Origin: Enterobacter hormaechei ATCC 49162
Lineage (GTDB): Bacteria; Pseudomonadota; Gammaproteobacteria; Enterobacterales; Enterobacteriaceae
Reading direction: 5' to 3'
Assembly (NCBI RefSeq): GCF_001875655.1
Contig: NZ_MKEQ01000001.1
Coordinates: 2,108,001-2,172,000, forward strand
Length of the DNA: 64,000 bases
The notes beneath the pieces were generated by a model, which ran no database searches, was not told where the DNA came from, and was given only the letters and a program-made list of their open reading frames with translations. Below, one piece after another: positions 1 through 12,082 of the stretch. A program made the position numbers and the translations under genes. Position 1 is the first letter of the stretch. Each line of letters opens with the position of its first letter.

Positions 1-576
1 CGGCGTTGCCGCCGCGATGACTTCTGCCAGCTCTTTGGTACGGGTCATTGGCTCAACGCGGTTGCGTTCCACGATGGCGCGGGCAATACGTTTGCCAAAG
101 CGTTCTTCGCCAAAGGTTTTGATCACCCAGGCGATATCCGCTTCGTCAGCAGTTTGTAACCATTCTGCGGCAGACTGACCGCGAGTAGGGTCCATACGCA
201 TATCCAGCGGTCCATCACGCATAAAGGAGAAGCCGCGTTCTGCATCATCAAGCTGGGGTGAAGAGACGCCAAGATCGAGAAGAATCCCGTCGATCTTGCC
301 CGTCAGGCCGCGCTCGGCTACGTAATCCGCAAGCGCAGAGAAAGGTCCATGCACGATGGAAAAGCGAGGATCATCGATGGTTTGCGCAACGGCAATCGCC
401 TGAGGATCGCGGTCAATTGCCAGCAGGCGTCCTTCCGCTCCAAGCTGAGAGAGGATCAAACGCGAGTGACCACCGCGACCAAAAGTGCCATCAATATAGA
501 TGCCGTCTGGACGAATATTCAGGCCGTTAACGGCCTCATCCAGCAGCACCGTTGTATGTTTATAATTTTCCATCAT
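1..576 (-). CDS. rsmH: 16S rRNA m4C1402 methyltransferase RsmH (partial, N-terminal part)
   Basis: SAM-dependent methyltransferase that makes the N4-methylation of C1402 in 16S rRNA (older name mraW). The window holds the first 192 codons; the gene runs off the left edge. The product starts [16 protein letters not shown] and shows the glycine-rich SAM loop ([10 protein letters not shown], about residues 29-38) and the [14 protein letters not shown] segment typical of the family. It lies directly downstream of mraZ (2-bp gap), the first two genes of the division and cell-wall cluster. Two ATG codons in tandem (576 and 573) could both serve as start; the first was chosen by similarity to the E. 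coli protein. Confidence 0.96.
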   Translation of the reverse strand, partial: MMENYKHTTVLLDEAVNGLNIRPDGIYIDGTFGRGGHSRLILSQLGAEGRLLAIDRDPQAIAVAQTIDDPRFSIVHGPFSALADYVAERGLTGKIDGILLDLGVSSPQLDDAERGFSFMRDGPLDMRMDPTRGQSAAEWLQTADEADIAWVIKTFGEERFGKRIARAIVERNRVEPMTRTKELAEVIAAATP

Positions 577-578
577 AT

Positions 579-1037
579 TTATAGAGACAAGTCCCGCAGC
601 CGTTCCGATAATGTTGCGGAATCAGACTGCTCAGCGTCGATATCTTCCTTGACCTGTTGATACCAGGTCGTTTCGTCCCACAGTTCAAACTTGTTGAACT
701 GCCCGACCAGCATCACTTCTTTAGTCAGACCGGCATGTTGCCGCAACACAGGCGCAATCAATAATCGCCCGGCGCTATCCATCTGACATTCACTGGCATG
801 TCCCAATAACAGCCGCTGTACGCGGCGTTCCTGCGGGTTCATGCTCGACAGTCGCGACAGCTTTTGCTCAATGATTTCCCATTCAGGCAAAGGGTAAAGC
901 AGCAGGCAGGGGGAGTTGATGTCAATGGTGCAAACCAGTTGACCCGAAGCGTTCTCGATCAGCTGGTCGCGGTATCGGGTTGGTACCGATAAACGCCCTT
1001 TGCTGTCGAGATTGACTAACGTTGCTCCACGGAACAT
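579..1037 (-). CDS. mraZ: Transcriptional regulator MraZ
   Basis: MraZ is a DNA-binding protein of the AbrB-like double-psi-barrel superfamily that binds its own promoter and represses the mra/dcw cluster. The start [16 protein letters not shown] gives 152 residues, the E. coli length. The two MraZ repeats are visible, each with a DxKGR/DSAGR core (DSKGR near residue 12, DSAGR near residue 88). A longer frame extends 12 codons upstream, but the ATG at 1037 has a GAGG-type ribosome site and matches the family start. It is the first gene of the unit with rsmH. Confidence 0.96.
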   Translation of the reverse strand: MFRGATLVNLDSKGRLSVPTRYRDQLIENASGQLVCTIDINSPCLLLYPLPEWEIIEQKLSRLSSMNPQERRVQRLLLGHASECQMDSAGRLLIAPVLRQHAGLTKEVMLVGQFNKFELWDETTWYQQVKEDIDAEQSDSATLSERLRDLSL

Positions 1038-1055
1038 GCCAGCCTCACCCCTCCT

Positions 1056-1080
1056 CACCACTTTAACCCACAAATTCCCA
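1056..1080 (-). promoter_or_regulatory. MraZ operator (three direct repeats)
   Basis: Read on the minus strand, the site is TGGGA, 5 nt, TGGGT, 5 nt, TGGTG, just upstream of mraZ. Published work on E. coli MraZ describes TGGGN repeats with 5-nt spacers at this place. The third copy here is degenerate (TGGT in place of TGGG). Confidence 0.75.
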
Positions 1081-1088
1081 CCTGAAGG

Positions 1089-1118
1089 AGTTTACGGAGC
1101 GAGGGAAAAGCTTGTCAA
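1089..1118 (-). promoter_or_regulatory. mraZ (Pmra) promoter
   Basis: On the minus strand, TTGACA (1118-1113) and TAAACT (1094-1089) are separated by 18 bp, directly upstream of the MraZ operator. The arrangement matches the known E. coli Pmra promoter that drives the division and cell-wall cluster. Confidence 0.75.
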
Positions 1119-1592
1119 GCCAGGACTCTCTCCGTATGGACCCGAAACCATCCTATTTACAGAGTAAGCGTGACCTGGCTAATAACTACACAACTGGCGA
1201 GGCAAAATTAACGTTATGAATATTTGTAAGAAAAAAACCGAATATGCACACGAGCGTTAAGACTCACTCAATATCATCGCAGGGAAATATAAAGTGTCAG
1301 TTTGCGACGCGGGCAGCATTTTAAGGCATATCGCCGGGGGATAACAGCACCAGATTAATCCCAAGGCAATATGGATCCGTGCGTGTGTACTGAGGCCTGG
1401 CGGGGGGGAGTAAAAATGGCTGAATATTCATCGGCTGGCGCCTGTTTGTAACAAAACAATACAAAGAAATGCCCGTTAAAATTTATAAATGCGTTTTTTA
1501 ACGCCAAAAAGGATTCAGAAAAATAGCAGGCTATCAATCTTAGAGATAAATCCTAATTTTTATCCGGGAATTATTTGCCGCAATAAATGGGC
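1119..1592. other. Intergenic stretch between Pmra and cra, no gene seen
   Basis: About 470 bp, A+T richer than the flanking genes. The only open frame of any size (60 codons, minus strand) has no convincing ribosome site and resembles nothing I know. E. coli has a gap of similar length between cra and mraZ. I see no further feature here. Confidence 0.5.
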
Positions 1593-1621
1593 TGCAAAAG
1601 GGGCAGTTTTACCGCCCCTGA
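1593..1621 (-). terminator. Terminator after cra
   Basis: Read on the minus strand, an AGGGGC/GCCCCT stem is followed by TTTT, just after the cra stop codon. Confidence 0.7.
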
Positions 1622-1628
1622 GAAAATA

Positions 1629-2633
1629 TTAATGGCGGCTCAAAATTCCGCGCCGGTAGAGATTACGTTTGATACGCGTCAGCCCGGGTTTCGGTTTGCG
1701 GGGTTCGTCCAGACTTGCCAGAACAATCTCAAGCACGCGCTCGGCGACGTCGCGGTGACGCTGAGCCACGGCCAGCACCGGACATTGCAGGAAGTCGAGC
1801 AGTTCGTTATCGCCGAAGGTCGCAATCGCCAGATCGGATGGCAGCTTACCGTCACGACGTAATGTTACGTCCATCACCCCCTGCAACAGGGCAAACGAGG
1901 TGGTAAACAACGCCTGCGGCATGGGGTGCGTTTCCAGCCATTTCTCAAACAGCTGAGCAGCCGCTTCCCGCTCATAGCTGTTGGCATACAGATAATGAAC
2001 GTCACGCGGATCGTCTTTCCACGCCGTACGGAACCCTTGTTCACGCAGGAAGCTCACGGAAAGTTCAGGTAACGCGCCGAGATACAGCACCGTTTCAGCC
2101 GGGAAGGTACGCAGCTCGGCAGCCAGCATTTCTGCATCGTCCTGATCGGCACCGACGACGCTGGTGAAATGTTCGCGATCAAGCGCACGATCGAGTGCCA
2201 CAATCGGGAACGGATCGTTCGCCCAGCGCTGATAGAAAGGATGCTCTGGTGGTAAAGAAGTCGACACAATGATGGCGTCAACCTGACGTTGCAGCAGATG
2301 CTCAATGCAGCGCATCTCGTTGTCGGGCTGATCTTCGGAGCAGGCAATCAGCAGCTGATAGCCACGCTGACGCGCCTGACGTTCCAGATAGTTGGCGATA
2401 CGGGTATAGCTGGTGTTTTCCAGGTCCGGGATCACCAGACCAATCGAGCGGGTGCGCCCGGCACGTAAACCTGCGGCGACAGCATTCGGATGGTAATTAT
2501 GCTCACGAACGACTGCCATTACTTTCTCAACGGTCTTATCGCTGACACGGTACTGCTTTGCTTTACCGTTAATCACATAGCTGGCCGTGGTTCTCGACAC
2601 GCCGGCGAGCCGGGCGATTTCATCCAGTTTCAC
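1629..2633 (-). CDS. cra: Catabolite repressor/activator Cra (FruR)
   Basis: LacI-family regulator that responds to fructose 1-phosphate (or fructose 1,6-bisphosphate) and switches glycolytic against gluconeogenic genes. 334 residues, as in E. coli, and nearly identical over its length. The N-terminal helix-turn-helix ([19 protein letters not shown], residues 2-20) and the hinge leading into a periplasmic-binding-protein-like effector domain are intact. The start is GTG, as in E. coli, preceded by GAGGGGCAATT. It lies downstream of ilvIH, separated from ilvH by a terminator, and is followed by its own terminator. A 10-codon frame overlaps its start codon (separate entry). Confidence 0.97.
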   Translation of the reverse strand: MKLDEIARLAGVSRTTASYVINGKAKQYRVSDKTVEKVMAVVREHNYHPNAVAAGLRAGRTRSIGLVIPDLENTSYTRIANYLERQARQRGYQLLIACSEDQPDNEMRCIEHLLQRQVDAIIVSTSLPPEHPFYQRWANDPFPIVALDRALDREHFTSVVGADQDDAEMLAAELRTFPAETVLYLGALPELSVSFLREQGFRTAWKDDPRDVHYLYANSYEREAAAQLFEKWLETHPMPQALFTTSFALLQGVMDVTLRRDGKLPSDLAIATFGDNELLDFLQCPVLAVAQRHRDVAERVLEIVLASLDEPRKPKPGLTRIKRNLYRRGILSRH

Positions 2634-2662
2634 AATTGCCCCTCAAAAAAGAAAAAGTCCAT
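2630..2662 (-). CDS. Possible 10-codon leader ORF overlapping the cra start
   Basis: An ATG at 2662 opens a frame [10 protein letters not shown] whose TGA stop overlaps the GTG start of cra (GTGA overlap). A GGG run lies just before the ATG, so the ribosome site is weak. The geometry would suit translational coupling. No homologue is known to me, and it differs from the FruL leader reported in E. coli. Chance is a real alternative, since the Phe run simply reads a T-rich stretch. Confidence 0.25.
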   Translation of the reverse strand: MDFFFFEGQL

Positions 2663-2756
2663 GGCCCTGTCAAGGTTATGGTTAAATATTTTAACATCTA
2701 AACGCAGAATAGCTTTCACGGCAACCGCTTTTGTCCGCGTTGTCGGCGGATTACGC

Positions 2757-2786
2757 AAAAAAAAGCCCGGCTTTGGCTACCGGGCT
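2757..2786 (-). terminator. Terminator after ilvIH
   Basis: On the minus strand, the stem AGCCCGG/CCGGGCT with a 9-nt loop is followed by eight T residues. It lies 22 bp past the ilvH stop and separates ilvIH from cra. Confidence 0.9.
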
Positions 2787-2807
2787 GAAAGAGGCGAACC
2801 TTTTGCG

Positions 2808-3302
2808 CTACTCACGCATGATTTTATCGCCGCGCGAGAGGCCAACCACGCCAGAGCGCGCAACTTCAACAATTTTTGCCACATCCCTGACAGAGGCCAG
2901 GAACGCATCCAGCTTATCGCTCGTTCCGGCAAGCTGAACAGTATATATAGAAGGCGTGACGTCGATGATCTGCCCACGGAAAATATCCGTGTTGCGCTTG
3001 ACCTCTTCACGGCCATAACCGCTGGCCTGAATTTTCACCAGCATCACTTCACGTTCGACGTAAGCCCCCTGCCCCAGCTCGCTGACGCGCAACACGTCCA
3101 CCAGCTTATGCAATTGCTTTTCGATCTGCTCAAGCACCTTCGCATCGCCGACAGTCTGGATCGTCATGCGGGAGAGCGTGGGATCATCGGTCGGCGCCAC
3201 GGTCAGGCTTTCAATGTTGTAGCCGCGCTGCGCAAAAAGCCCAATGACGCGCGACAGTGCGCCCGACTCATTTTCCAGTAATACAGATAATATCCGGCGC
3301 AT
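2808..3302 (-). CDS. ilvH: Acetolactate synthase III small (regulatory) subunit
   Basis: Regulatory subunit of acetohydroxyacid synthase III, needed for full activity and for valine feedback inhibition of IlvI. 164 residues, one more than E. coli (an extra C-terminal Glu). The N-terminal ACT domain starts [19 protein letters not shown]; Gly14, Gly20 and Asn29, sites where E. coli valine-resistance changes map, look wild type. It follows ilvI after 1 bp, so translation is probably coupled. A strong terminator follows. Confidence 0.97.
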   Translation of the reverse strand: MRRILSVLLENESGALSRVIGLFAQRGYNIESLTVAPTDDPTLSRMTIQTVGDAKVLEQIEKQLHKLVDVLRVSELGQGAYVEREVMLVKIQASGYGREEVKRNTDIFRGQIIDVTPSIYTVQLAGTSDKLDAFLASVRDVAKIVEVARSGVVGLSRGDKIMRE

Positions 3303-3303
3303 A

Positions 3304-5028
3304 TCAGGTTCTCTCCGTTTTGCTTAACCACATTTCATCCATACCGCCACCACGAATATGCATCGGATAAACGTGTTCTGTACCGTCAACGATGACATCC
3401 ATGAAGACGAGGCGATTGTTTTTAACGTGTTCAAGCGCTTCGCCGAGCTTCGCTTCCAGCTCAGACGGATCGGTTACCCGCATGCCAATATGGCCATAGG
3501 CTTCAGCCAGACGGACAAAGTCCGGAAGTGACTTCATATAAGACTGGGAGTGACGGCCAGAATAAATCATATCCTGCCACTGTTTCACCATGCCGAGGTA
3601 ACCGTTATTCAGGTTAAGCACCAGCACTGGCAGCTCATATTGCAGTGCGGTAGAAAGTTCCTGAATATTCATCTGGATACTGCCATCACCCGTCACGCAG
3701 ATAACCGTTTCGTCTGGCAACGCCAGCTTCACCCCCAGCGCGGCGGGCAGACCAAAGCCCATCGTGCCCAGCCCGCCTGAGTTGATCCAGCGACGCGGTT
3801 TATCAAACGGGTAATACAGGGCTGCGAACATCTGATGCTGGCCCACGTCAGACGTGACATACGCATCGCCCTTCGTCAGACGCCAGATCGTCTCGATCAC
3901 CGCCTGCGGCTTGATGTTCTCACTTTGCGTGTCGTATTTAAGGCACTGACGACCACGCCATTGCTCGATTTGCTGCCACCAGTCGCGGATCTCGTCCAGC
4001 GGTTGAGATGCGGTCTCCTGCGCCAGCAGATCCAGCATTTGATCCAGCACCTGTCGGGCATCCCCCACGATCGGCACATCCGCCGGCACCGTTTTAGAGA
4101 TAGAGGTAGGATCGATATCAATGTGCAGCACCGTCGCATTCGGACAGTATTTCGCCAGGTTGTTGGTGGTGCGATCGTCAAAACGCACGCCGACGGCAAA
4201 AATCACATCTGAATTGTGCATCGTCATATTGGCTTCATAGGTGCCGTGCATACCCAGCATGCCCAGCGCCTGACGGTGAGTGGCCGGAAATGCCCCCAGC
4301 CCCATCAGCGATGACGCGACAGGAAGATTAAGCTTCTCAATCAGTTCGCGTAGTTGCGTTTCACAGGCTGCATTGACGGCGCCGCCCCCCACGTAGACTA
4401 CGGGTTTTTTCGCAGCCAGCAGCGTTTGCAGCGCACGCTTAATCTGGCCTTTATGCCCTTGCGTTGTCGGATTATACGAACGCATGCTCACCGACTCAGG
4501 CCACAGGTAAGGCAGTTTATTTGCCGGATTGAGAATATCTTTTGGCAGATCGACAACCACTGGCCCGGGACGACCGCTGGCGGCCAGCCAGAAGGCTTTT
4601 TTCAGCACGCCCGGGATATCTTCCGTTTGCTTAACCAGAAAGCTGTGCTTCACCACGGGGCGTGAGATCCCCACCATGTCGCACTCCTGAAACGCATCAT
4701 AGCCAATCAGTGACGTCGCCACCTGACCGGAGAGAATGACCAGTGGAATGGAGTCCATATACGCAGTCGCAATGCCGGTAATGGCATTGGTCGCCCCCGG
4801 ACCGGAAGTGACCAGCACAACCCCCACTTCGCCGGTGGCGCGGGCCAGGCCGTCAGCCATATGCACAGCCGCCTGTTCATGACGAACCAGAACGTGATCG
4901 ATTCCGCCTACCGTGTGCAGCGCATCATAAATATCGAGAACCGCCCCTCCGGGATAGCCGAACACTTGTTTCACGCCCTGATCGATAAGCGATCGGACGA
5001 CCATTTCCGCGCCAGACAACATCTCCAT
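3304..5028 (-). CDS. ilvI: Acetolactate synthase III large (catalytic) subunit
   Basis: Thiamine-diphosphate and FAD dependent enzyme that makes acetolactate or acetohydroxybutyrate, the first common step of valine, leucine and isoleucine synthesis. 574 residues, as in E. coli. The catalytic glutamate lies in RHEQAA (about residue 49). The TPP motif starts at [12 protein letters not shown] (about residue 446) and the C-terminal segment [12 protein letters not shown] follows. Residue 476 is Gly (codon GGT) where E. coli IlvI has Arg; see the findings. The operon ilvIH is regulated by Lrp in E. coli; the 370-bp upstream gap leaves room for that. Confidence 0.97.
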   Translation of the reverse strand: MEMLSGAEMVVRSLIDQGVKQVFGYPGGAVLDIYDALHTVGGIDHVLVRHEQAAVHMADGLARATGEVGVVLVTSGPGATNAITGIATAYMDSIPLVILSGQVATSLIGYDAFQECDMVGISRPVVKHSFLVKQTEDIPGVLKKAFWLAASGRPGPVVVDLPKDILNPANKLPYLWPESVSMRSYNPTTQGHKGQIKRALQTLLAAKKPVVYVGGGAVNAACETQLRELIEKLNLPVASSLMGLGAFPATHRQALGMLGMHGTYEANMTMHNSDVIFAVGVRFDDRTTNNLAKYCPNATVLHIDIDPTSISKTVPADVPIVGDARQVLDQMLDLLAQETASQPLDEIRDWWQQIEQWRGRQCLKYDTQSENIKPQAVIETIWRLTKGDAYVTSDVGQHQMFAALYYPFDKPRRWINSGGLGTMGFGLPAALGVKLALPDETVICVTGDGSIQMNIQELSTALQYELPVLVLNLNNGYLGMVKQWQDMIYSGRHSQSYMKSLPDFVRLAEAYGHIGMRVTDPSELEAKLGEALEHVKNNRLVFMDVIVDGTEHVYPMHIRGGGMDEMWLSKTERT

Positions 5029-5351
5029 GCTTTGCCTCCAGGCTTTTGTTATAGACGGTCTACGGAATTCATTTCCGCGCCGTCTTCTGACAGGGTAAAC
5101 CCGTCTTATAATGTGCAGAGTGATTGATACCTTAACCGCTCGTTATGAGGCAGGCAATTAGCAAACGGAATGCGGGAAAGGGCAATAAAAGCAGAAAAAA
5201 CAGCTGTCAGGCACGAATGTGGTGAATTCGTCTGGTATGAGTGGAGAGACTAATAATTCGTCTCTTAAAAAGAGGATGAATCAGGAAATCATCTATTTTT
5301 AAGCATCCGCGAGTCACAAAAAAAAATCGTGCAGTACAAAATAGTGTTTGT
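5029..5351. promoter_or_regulatory. ilvIH upstream regulatory region
   Basis: The gap between leuO and ilvI has a high A+T content, particularly at 5150-5360. In E. coli the corresponding region holds the ilvIH promoter and several Lrp sites. I cannot assign individual Lrp sites by eye because the consensus is weak. The role is assigned by position. Confidence 0.45.
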
Positions 5352-5353
5352 AT

Positions 5354-5395
5354 AAAAAATCACAGAATAAACCGCATGCCGCCATGCGGTTTATT
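5354..5395 (-). terminator. Terminator after leuO
   Basis: A perfect 13-bp inverted repeat (AATAAACCGCATG and its complement) with a 4-nt loop lies at 5366-5395. On the minus strand it is followed within 12 nt by TTTTTT. It sits 10 bp past the leuO stop. Confidence 0.75.
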
Positions 5396-5404
5396 CCCCC
5401 TGAC

Positions 5405-6349
5405 TTATCGACGACAAATATTGATCAGCAGCTCTTCCATCCACTGATGCCCTTTATCCCGACCCGCGGCTTCATGCCAGGAGAGATAACAGGTACGGCT
5501 ATTAAGCTTGAGCGGCAGAGGTAAAATTTGCAGGCTCAGCGATTCAGAGAACTCTTCAGCAAGCCAACGTGGTGCAATAGCGACTAACTGCGTCTGAGAA
5601 ACGACATTTAATACGCTGACCATGGCCATGCCCTGATAGGCCACGCTGGCTTGTTTATCGGCTGTGTCATACCACGGCTGACTGAAGGAGGCATATCTGT
5701 CGAGAGCAACAACGGCGTGCTGCTCGCTATAAACATCGCTTTCACGCAGCGGTGAATTCATGCGTGGATGTTTTTTGCTGGCGACTAATACCATTTCATC
5801 TTTGAATAATGGAACACAGGCAAACTCTGGACGGCGAAACTCTTCGTAGCCCAGAACGAACTCCGTTTCCTGATAACGAAGCTGGTGCTCAGTGTTTTGA
5901 TTCAGTGATGATTTAAAAACAAGATGAATATTAGGGGCGATCTGTTCAACTTTATTATATATAACAGACGTCAAATAATTATCTAACGGACTGCAAACGC
6001 AGAGATGGAAAACCCGCTCACTGCTTAAAGGTTCAAAACCCGAGCCGGGAAGCTCATTTTGAACCAGCTGTAGCGCCTGACGAATTGAACCGAATAGCTG
6101 GAATGCACGCGCCGTGGGCTGAATACCTCTGCCATAACGGACGAATAACTCGTCGTTAAACATCACCTTAAGTCTGGCTACGGCATTACTCACGGCAGGT
6201 TGAGACATTCCCAGAGATTGTGCTGCTCGCGTGATATTCTGCTCCTGCATAACTGCATCAAATACAGTTAACAGGTTGAGATCCACTGTGCGTAACTGAG
6301 GCTTAACGCCATCATAAGCCTGTGGTTGATTAATATTATTTTCTGGCAT
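5405..6349 (-). CDS. leuO: LysR-family regulator LeuO
   Basis: Pleiotropic LysR-type regulator and H-NS antagonist, known in E. coli and Salmonella to act on leu, bgl, cas and porin genes. The ATG at 6349 ([10 protein letters not shown]) gives 314 residues, the E. coli length, and has GGAG 8 nt upstream; an in-frame GTG six codons further up is less likely. The winged-helix domain is nearly identical to E. coli LeuO ([20 protein letters not shown], residues 22-41). The first 20 residues differ from E. coli, as is usual for this protein. It is divergent from the leu operon. Confidence 0.95.
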   Translation of the reverse strand: MPENNINQPQAYDGVKPQLRTVDLNLLTVFDAVMQEQNITRAAQSLGMSQPAVSNAVARLKVMFNDELFVRYGRGIQPTARAFQLFGSIRQALQLVQNELPGSGFEPLSSERVFHLCVCSPLDNYLTSVIYNKVEQIAPNIHLVFKSSLNQNTEHQLRYQETEFVLGYEEFRRPEFACVPLFKDEMVLVASKKHPRMNSPLRESDVYSEQHAVVALDRYASFSQPWYDTADKQASVAYQGMAMVSVLNVVSQTQLVAIAPRWLAEEFSESLSLQILPLPLKLNSRTCYLSWHEAAGRDKGHQWMEELLINICRR

Positions 6350-6914
6350 TTCTGACTCCACTGTCACGCTAAATTCCCTTTGCCAAAGTACAGTAATAAC
6401 TTCGAAAAATATGATTTACCATGCATATACAACAAGCGAAAGGAAATTATTTAAAATTCGGAATATATAAAGAACCTTCATTCAAAAGATGGCATTTGGC
6501 ATCCCGTAAATGAAAAGCTAAAAAACGTTCAAATGATATCTGTAACTTTAATGCAGGCATGAAACCATAAACCGGGCAAATATACAATCACCGCCCTCGT
6601 TAATAATGACTTAAGTATTATTAAACTATGAAGGGCGGACACCGTGAATTCATTAACAAAATGATATCAATATTGATAACTTTCCCACCCGCAATCCATT
6701 CACAGGACTTATAACTCAATGAAATAAAACGTATTCCATTTCACAGCATAACGGTAAAAATACTGTGTTCAATTGCTACCAATTATATTCAAATTATTCC
6801 AGAGATGAATCATCAGTCCAATAATAGACAATTAAATCGGTTAGCTACATCAAAACCAGCACAATTAGCTAATGTGTTTATCCTGTGTTGCGTGGCCGTT
6901 TTGCCTGAGAGGGG
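6350..6914. promoter_or_regulatory. A+T-rich leuO-leu divergent regulatory region
   Basis: A stretch of about 565 bp without a gene, clearly richer in A+T than the coding regions on both sides, with many ATAT, TTATTA and AATTA runs. In E. coli and Salmonella this interval contains the leuO promoter with H-NS and LeuO binding sites. I infer the same role; individual sites cannot be fixed by eye. Confidence 0.5.
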
Positions 6915-6943
6915 TTGACATGCGTCGGCGTATCCAGTACCAC
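6915..6943 (+). promoter_or_regulatory. leu operon promoter
   Basis: TTGACA at 6915-6920 and TACCAC at 6938-6943 with 17 bp between them, about 35 bp before the leuL start. The surrounding bases (TATCCAGTA, CTAAAAGCATATCGCATT) closely match the Salmonella leu promoter as I recall it. The -10 box is weak. Confidence 0.65.
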
Positions 6944-6977
6944 TAAAAGCATATCGCATTCACCTGGAGCACAATTC

Positions 6978-7064
6978 ATGATTCGCACCCTTCGTTTCAC
7001 CGGTCTACTACTACTAAACGCATCCACTGTGCGCGGTAGACTGGCGGGCGAAATTCAGCGTTGA
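6978..7064 (+). CDS. leuL: leu operon leader peptide
   Basis: A 28-residue leader peptide with four consecutive leucine codons (CTA CTA CTA CTA, the rare leucine codon), the sensor of charged leucyl-tRNA in leu attenuation. The peptide starts MIRTLRFTGLLLLNAS; E. coli LeuL is also 28 residues with the Leu run at the same place. GGAG lies 9 nt before the ATG. The attenuator hairpin follows 21 bp after the stop. Confidence 0.93.
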   Translation: MIRTLRFTGLLLLNASTVRGRLAGEIQR

Positions 7065-7085
7065 ATCGTCTTCAGTAAAACGAGA

Positions 7086-7112
7086 AACCCGCGCCACTGC
7101 GCGGGTTTTTTT
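7086..7112 (+). terminator. leu attenuator
   Basis: Perfect stem AACCCGCGC/GCGCGGGTT with a 4-nt loop and a run of seven T, between leuL and leuA. It is the Rho-independent attenuator that stops transcription when leucine is plentiful. Confidence 0.92.
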
Positions 7113-7155
7113 ATGCTCGTAGCAAGGCGCCCTAAGACAGACAAGGACCTAACCC

Positions 7156-9818
<2,663 letters not shown>

Positions 9819-9820
9819 TC

Positions 9821-11221
9821 ATGGCTAAGACGTTATATGAGAAATTGTTTGATGCGCACGTTGTTTACGAGGCGCCAGACGAAACCCCGCTGCTGTACAT
9901 TGACCGCCATCTGGTGCACGAAGTGACCTCCCCTCAGGCATTCGACGGACTGCGTGCGCACAAGCGCCCGGTGCGTCAACCGGGGAAAACCTTTGCCACG
10001 ATGGATCACAACGTCTCCACCCAGACTAAAGACATTAATGCCTCTGGCGAGATGGCGCGTATCCAGATGCAGGAGCTGATCAAGAACTGCAACGAATTTG
10101 GCGTGGAGCTGTACGATCTGAACCACCCGTATCAGGGTATCGTCCACGTGATGGGGCCTGAGCAGGGTATCACTCTGCCTGGCATGACCATCGTCTGCGG
10201 TGACTCCCACACCGCGACACACGGCGCATTCGGCGCCCTGGCGTTCGGGATTGGGACCTCTGAAGTTGAGCACGTTCTGGCGACACAGACCCTGAAACAG
10301 GGCCGCGCCAAAACCATGAAGATTGAAGTGAAGGGTAAAGCCGCACCGGGCATCACCGCGAAAGATATCGTGCTGGCGATTATCGGCAAAACCGGGAGCG
10401 CGGGCGGCACCGGTCACGTGGTGGAATTCTGCGGCGACGCCATCCAGGCGCTGAGCATGGAAGGTCGCATGACCCTGTGTAACATGGCCATTGAGATGGG
10501 CGCCAAAGCAGGCCTGGTCGCGCCGGACGAAACCACCTTTAACTATGTGAAAGGCCGTCTGCATGCGCCGAAGGGTCAGGATTTTGACGACGCGGTCGCG
10601 TACTGGAAAACCCTGAAAACGGACGAGGGGGCAATTTTTGATACCGTTGTGACGTTACAGGCGGAAGAGATTGCGCCGCAGGTCACCTGGGGCACCAACC
10701 CGGGCCAGGTGATTTCCGTCAACGACAGCATTCCTGACCCGGCCTCCTTTGCCGATCCGGTCGAACGCGCCAGTGCGGAAAAAGCGCTGGCTTACATGGG
10801 GCTGAAACCCGGCGTACCGCTGACCGACGTGAGCATTGATAAAGTGTTCATCGGCTCCTGCACCAACTCCCGTATCGAAGATCTGCGTGCAGCGGCAGAG
10901 ATTGCCAAAGGCCGCAAAGTGGCGCCGGGCGTGCAGGCGCTGGTAGTGCCAGGCTCCGGGCCGGTGAAAGCCCAGGCGGAAGCGGAAGGTCTGGATAAGA
11001 TCTTTATTGAAGCAGGCTTCGAGTGGCGTTTGCCTGGTTGCTCCATGTGCCTGGCGATGAACAACGACCGCCTGAATCCGGGCGAGCGTTGTGCCTCCAC
11101 CAGCAACCGTAACTTTGAGGGTCGTCAGGGTCGCGGTGGGCGCACCCACCTGGTCAGCCCGGCAATGGCCGCCGCTGCGGCAGTGACCGGTCATTTCGCC
11201 GATATTCGCAGCCTGAAATAA
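9821..11221 (+). CDS. leuC: Isopropylmalate isomerase large subunit
   Basis: Large subunit of the [4Fe-4S] isomerase that converts 2- to 3-isopropylmalate through dehydration and rehydration. 466 residues. The cluster-binding cysteines are visible: GSCTNSR (about residue 347) and the CSMC pair (about residues 407 and 410). It acts with LeuD, encoded 10 bp downstream. Confidence 0.98.
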   Translation: MAKTLYEKLFDAHVVYEAPDETPLLYIDRHLVHEVTSPQAFDGLRAHKRPVRQPGKTFATMDHNVSTQTKDINASGEMARIQMQELIKNCNEFGVELYDLNHPYQGIVHVMGPEQGITLPGMTIVCGDSHTATHGAFGALAFGIGTSEVEHVLATQTLKQGRAKTMKIEVKGKAAPGITAKDIVLAIIGKTGSAGGTGHVVEFCGDAIQALSMEGRMTLCNMAIEMGAKAGLVAPDETTFNYVKGRLHAPKGQDFDDAVAYWKTLKTDEGAIFDTVVTLQAEEIAPQVTWGTNPGQVISVNDSIPDPASFADPVERASAEKALAYMGLKPGVPLTDVSIDKVFIGSCTNSRIEDLRAAAEIAKGRKVAPGVQALVVPGSGPVKAQAEAEGLDKIFIEAGFEWRLPGCSMCLAMNNDRLNPGERCASTSNRNFEGRQGRGGRTHLVSPAMAAAAAVTGHFADIRSLK

Positions 11222-11231
11222 GGAGACAATC

Positions 11232-11837
11232 ATGGCAGAGAAATTTACCCAACACACGGGCCGGGTTGTCCCGCTGGACGCCGCTAACGTCGATACCGAT
11301 GCGATCATTCCAAAGCAGTTTTTGCAGAAAGTGACGCGCACGGGTTTTGGTGCACATCTGTTCAACGACTGGCGTTTTCTCGATGATAAAGGCGAAGTTC
11401 CTGATCCGGAGTTTGTCCTGAACTTCCCGGAATACAAAGGAGCATCCATTCTGCTGGCACGGGAAAACTTCGGCTGCGGCTCGTCACGTGAACATGCGCC
11501 ATGGGCATTGACCGACTACGGCTTTAAGGTGGTTATCGCCCCGAGCTTCGCGGATATCTTCTACGGCAACAGCTTCAACAACCAGCTGCTGCCGGTGACG
11601 CTGAGTGACGAGCAGGTCGATGAACTGTTTGCGCTGGTACAGGCGAATCCGGGGATTTCGTTTGAGGTGGATCTGGAAGCCGAAGTGGTGAAAGCCGGGG
11701 ATAAGACCTACAGCTTCAGCATTGATGCTTTCCGCCGCCACTGCATGCTGAACGGTCTGGACAGCATTGGCCTGACGCTCCAGCACGAGGACGCCATCTC
11801 CGCCTACGAGAAAAAACAGCCTGCGTTTATGGGCTAA
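11232..11837 (+). CDS. leuD: Isopropylmalate isomerase small subunit
   Basis: Small (swivelling) subunit of isopropylmalate isomerase; partner of LeuC. 201 residues. The conserved segments [11 protein letters not shown] (about residues 21-31) and [12 protein letters not shown] (about residues 78-89) are present. AGGAG lies before the ATG. It ends the leu operon; a hairpin follows 3 bp after the stop. Confidence 0.98.
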   Translation: MAEKFTQHTGRVVPLDAANVDTDAIIPKQFLQKVTRTGFGAHLFNDWRFLDDKGEVPDPEFVLNFPEYKGASILLARENFGCGSSREHAPWALTDYGFKVVIAPSFADIFYGNSFNNQLLPVTLSDEQVDELFALVQANPGISFEVDLEAEVVKAGDKTYSFSIDAFRRHCMLNGLDSIGLTLQHEDAISAYEKKQPAFMG

Positions 11838-11840
11838 AGG

Positions 11841-11867
11841 CAATGGCCCGCAGGGTGCGGGCCATTG
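11841..11867 (+). terminator. Hairpin after leuD (probable terminator)
   Basis: Perfect 12-bp stem CAATGGCCCGCA/TGCGGGCCATTG with a 3-nt loop, 3 bp past the leuD stop. There is no T run after it, so it may end the transcript inefficiently or mainly protect the 3' end. Confidence 0.5.
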
Positions 11868-11901
11868 ATAAGGGTGCGTTGAGGCTCAACCACTCTGGAG
11901 A

Positions 11902-11922
11902 GGCGGGGAAAGTTTCCCCGCC
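11902..11922. other. Second hairpin, downstream of hok
   Basis: Stem GGCGGGGAAA/TTTCCCCGCC around a single base (effectively a 3- to 5-nt loop) between leuD and the hok stop. It lacks a T run on either strand. On the minus strand it would lie in the 3' end of the hok mRNA, where hok-family messages carry a stable structure; this role is inferred. Confidence 0.4.
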
Positions 11923-11929
11923 AATACCG

Positions 11930-12082
11930 CTAACGTTTTGCTTCGTAAGCCAACACTGCCGCCAGCTCTGTTTTCTCCTGTCTGAAGTGCAGCTCGCACA
12001 GCGAGTCGCGTACCATCCAGGTGAAGATCAACAGCGTCGTACAGATCAGAAACAAACCTAACAGCAGAGTACGTTTTGGCAT
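11930..12082 (-). CDS. Hok/Gef-family type I toxin
   Basis: A 50-residue small membrane toxin. Proteins of this family insert in the inner membrane and depolarise it; translation is blocked by an antisense Sok-type RNA. The peptide MPKRTLLLGLFLICTTLLIF begins with a single membrane segment (residues 4-24). The family signature follows: a charged turn, DSLCEL (about residues 29-34) and a C-terminal LAAVLAYE. It is closest to HokA and HokE as I recall them. AAGGAGG stands 6 nt before the ATG. It lies between leuD and setA, where K-12 has no such gene. The same frame runs 43 codons upstream without a stop but has no family similarity there. Confidence 0.88.
   Translation of the reverse strand: MPKRTLLLGLFLICTTLLIFTWMVRDSLCELHFRQEKTELAAVLAYEAKR

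Noticed and set aside
1355..1537. 60-codon minus-strand frame in the cra-mraZ gap
   Set aside because: No ribosome site, no recognisable motif, and the composition is that of intergenic DNA.
2620..2697. 25-codon minus-strand frame before cra
   Set aside because: It runs 14 bp into cra in another frame, lacks a ribosome site and has no known relative.
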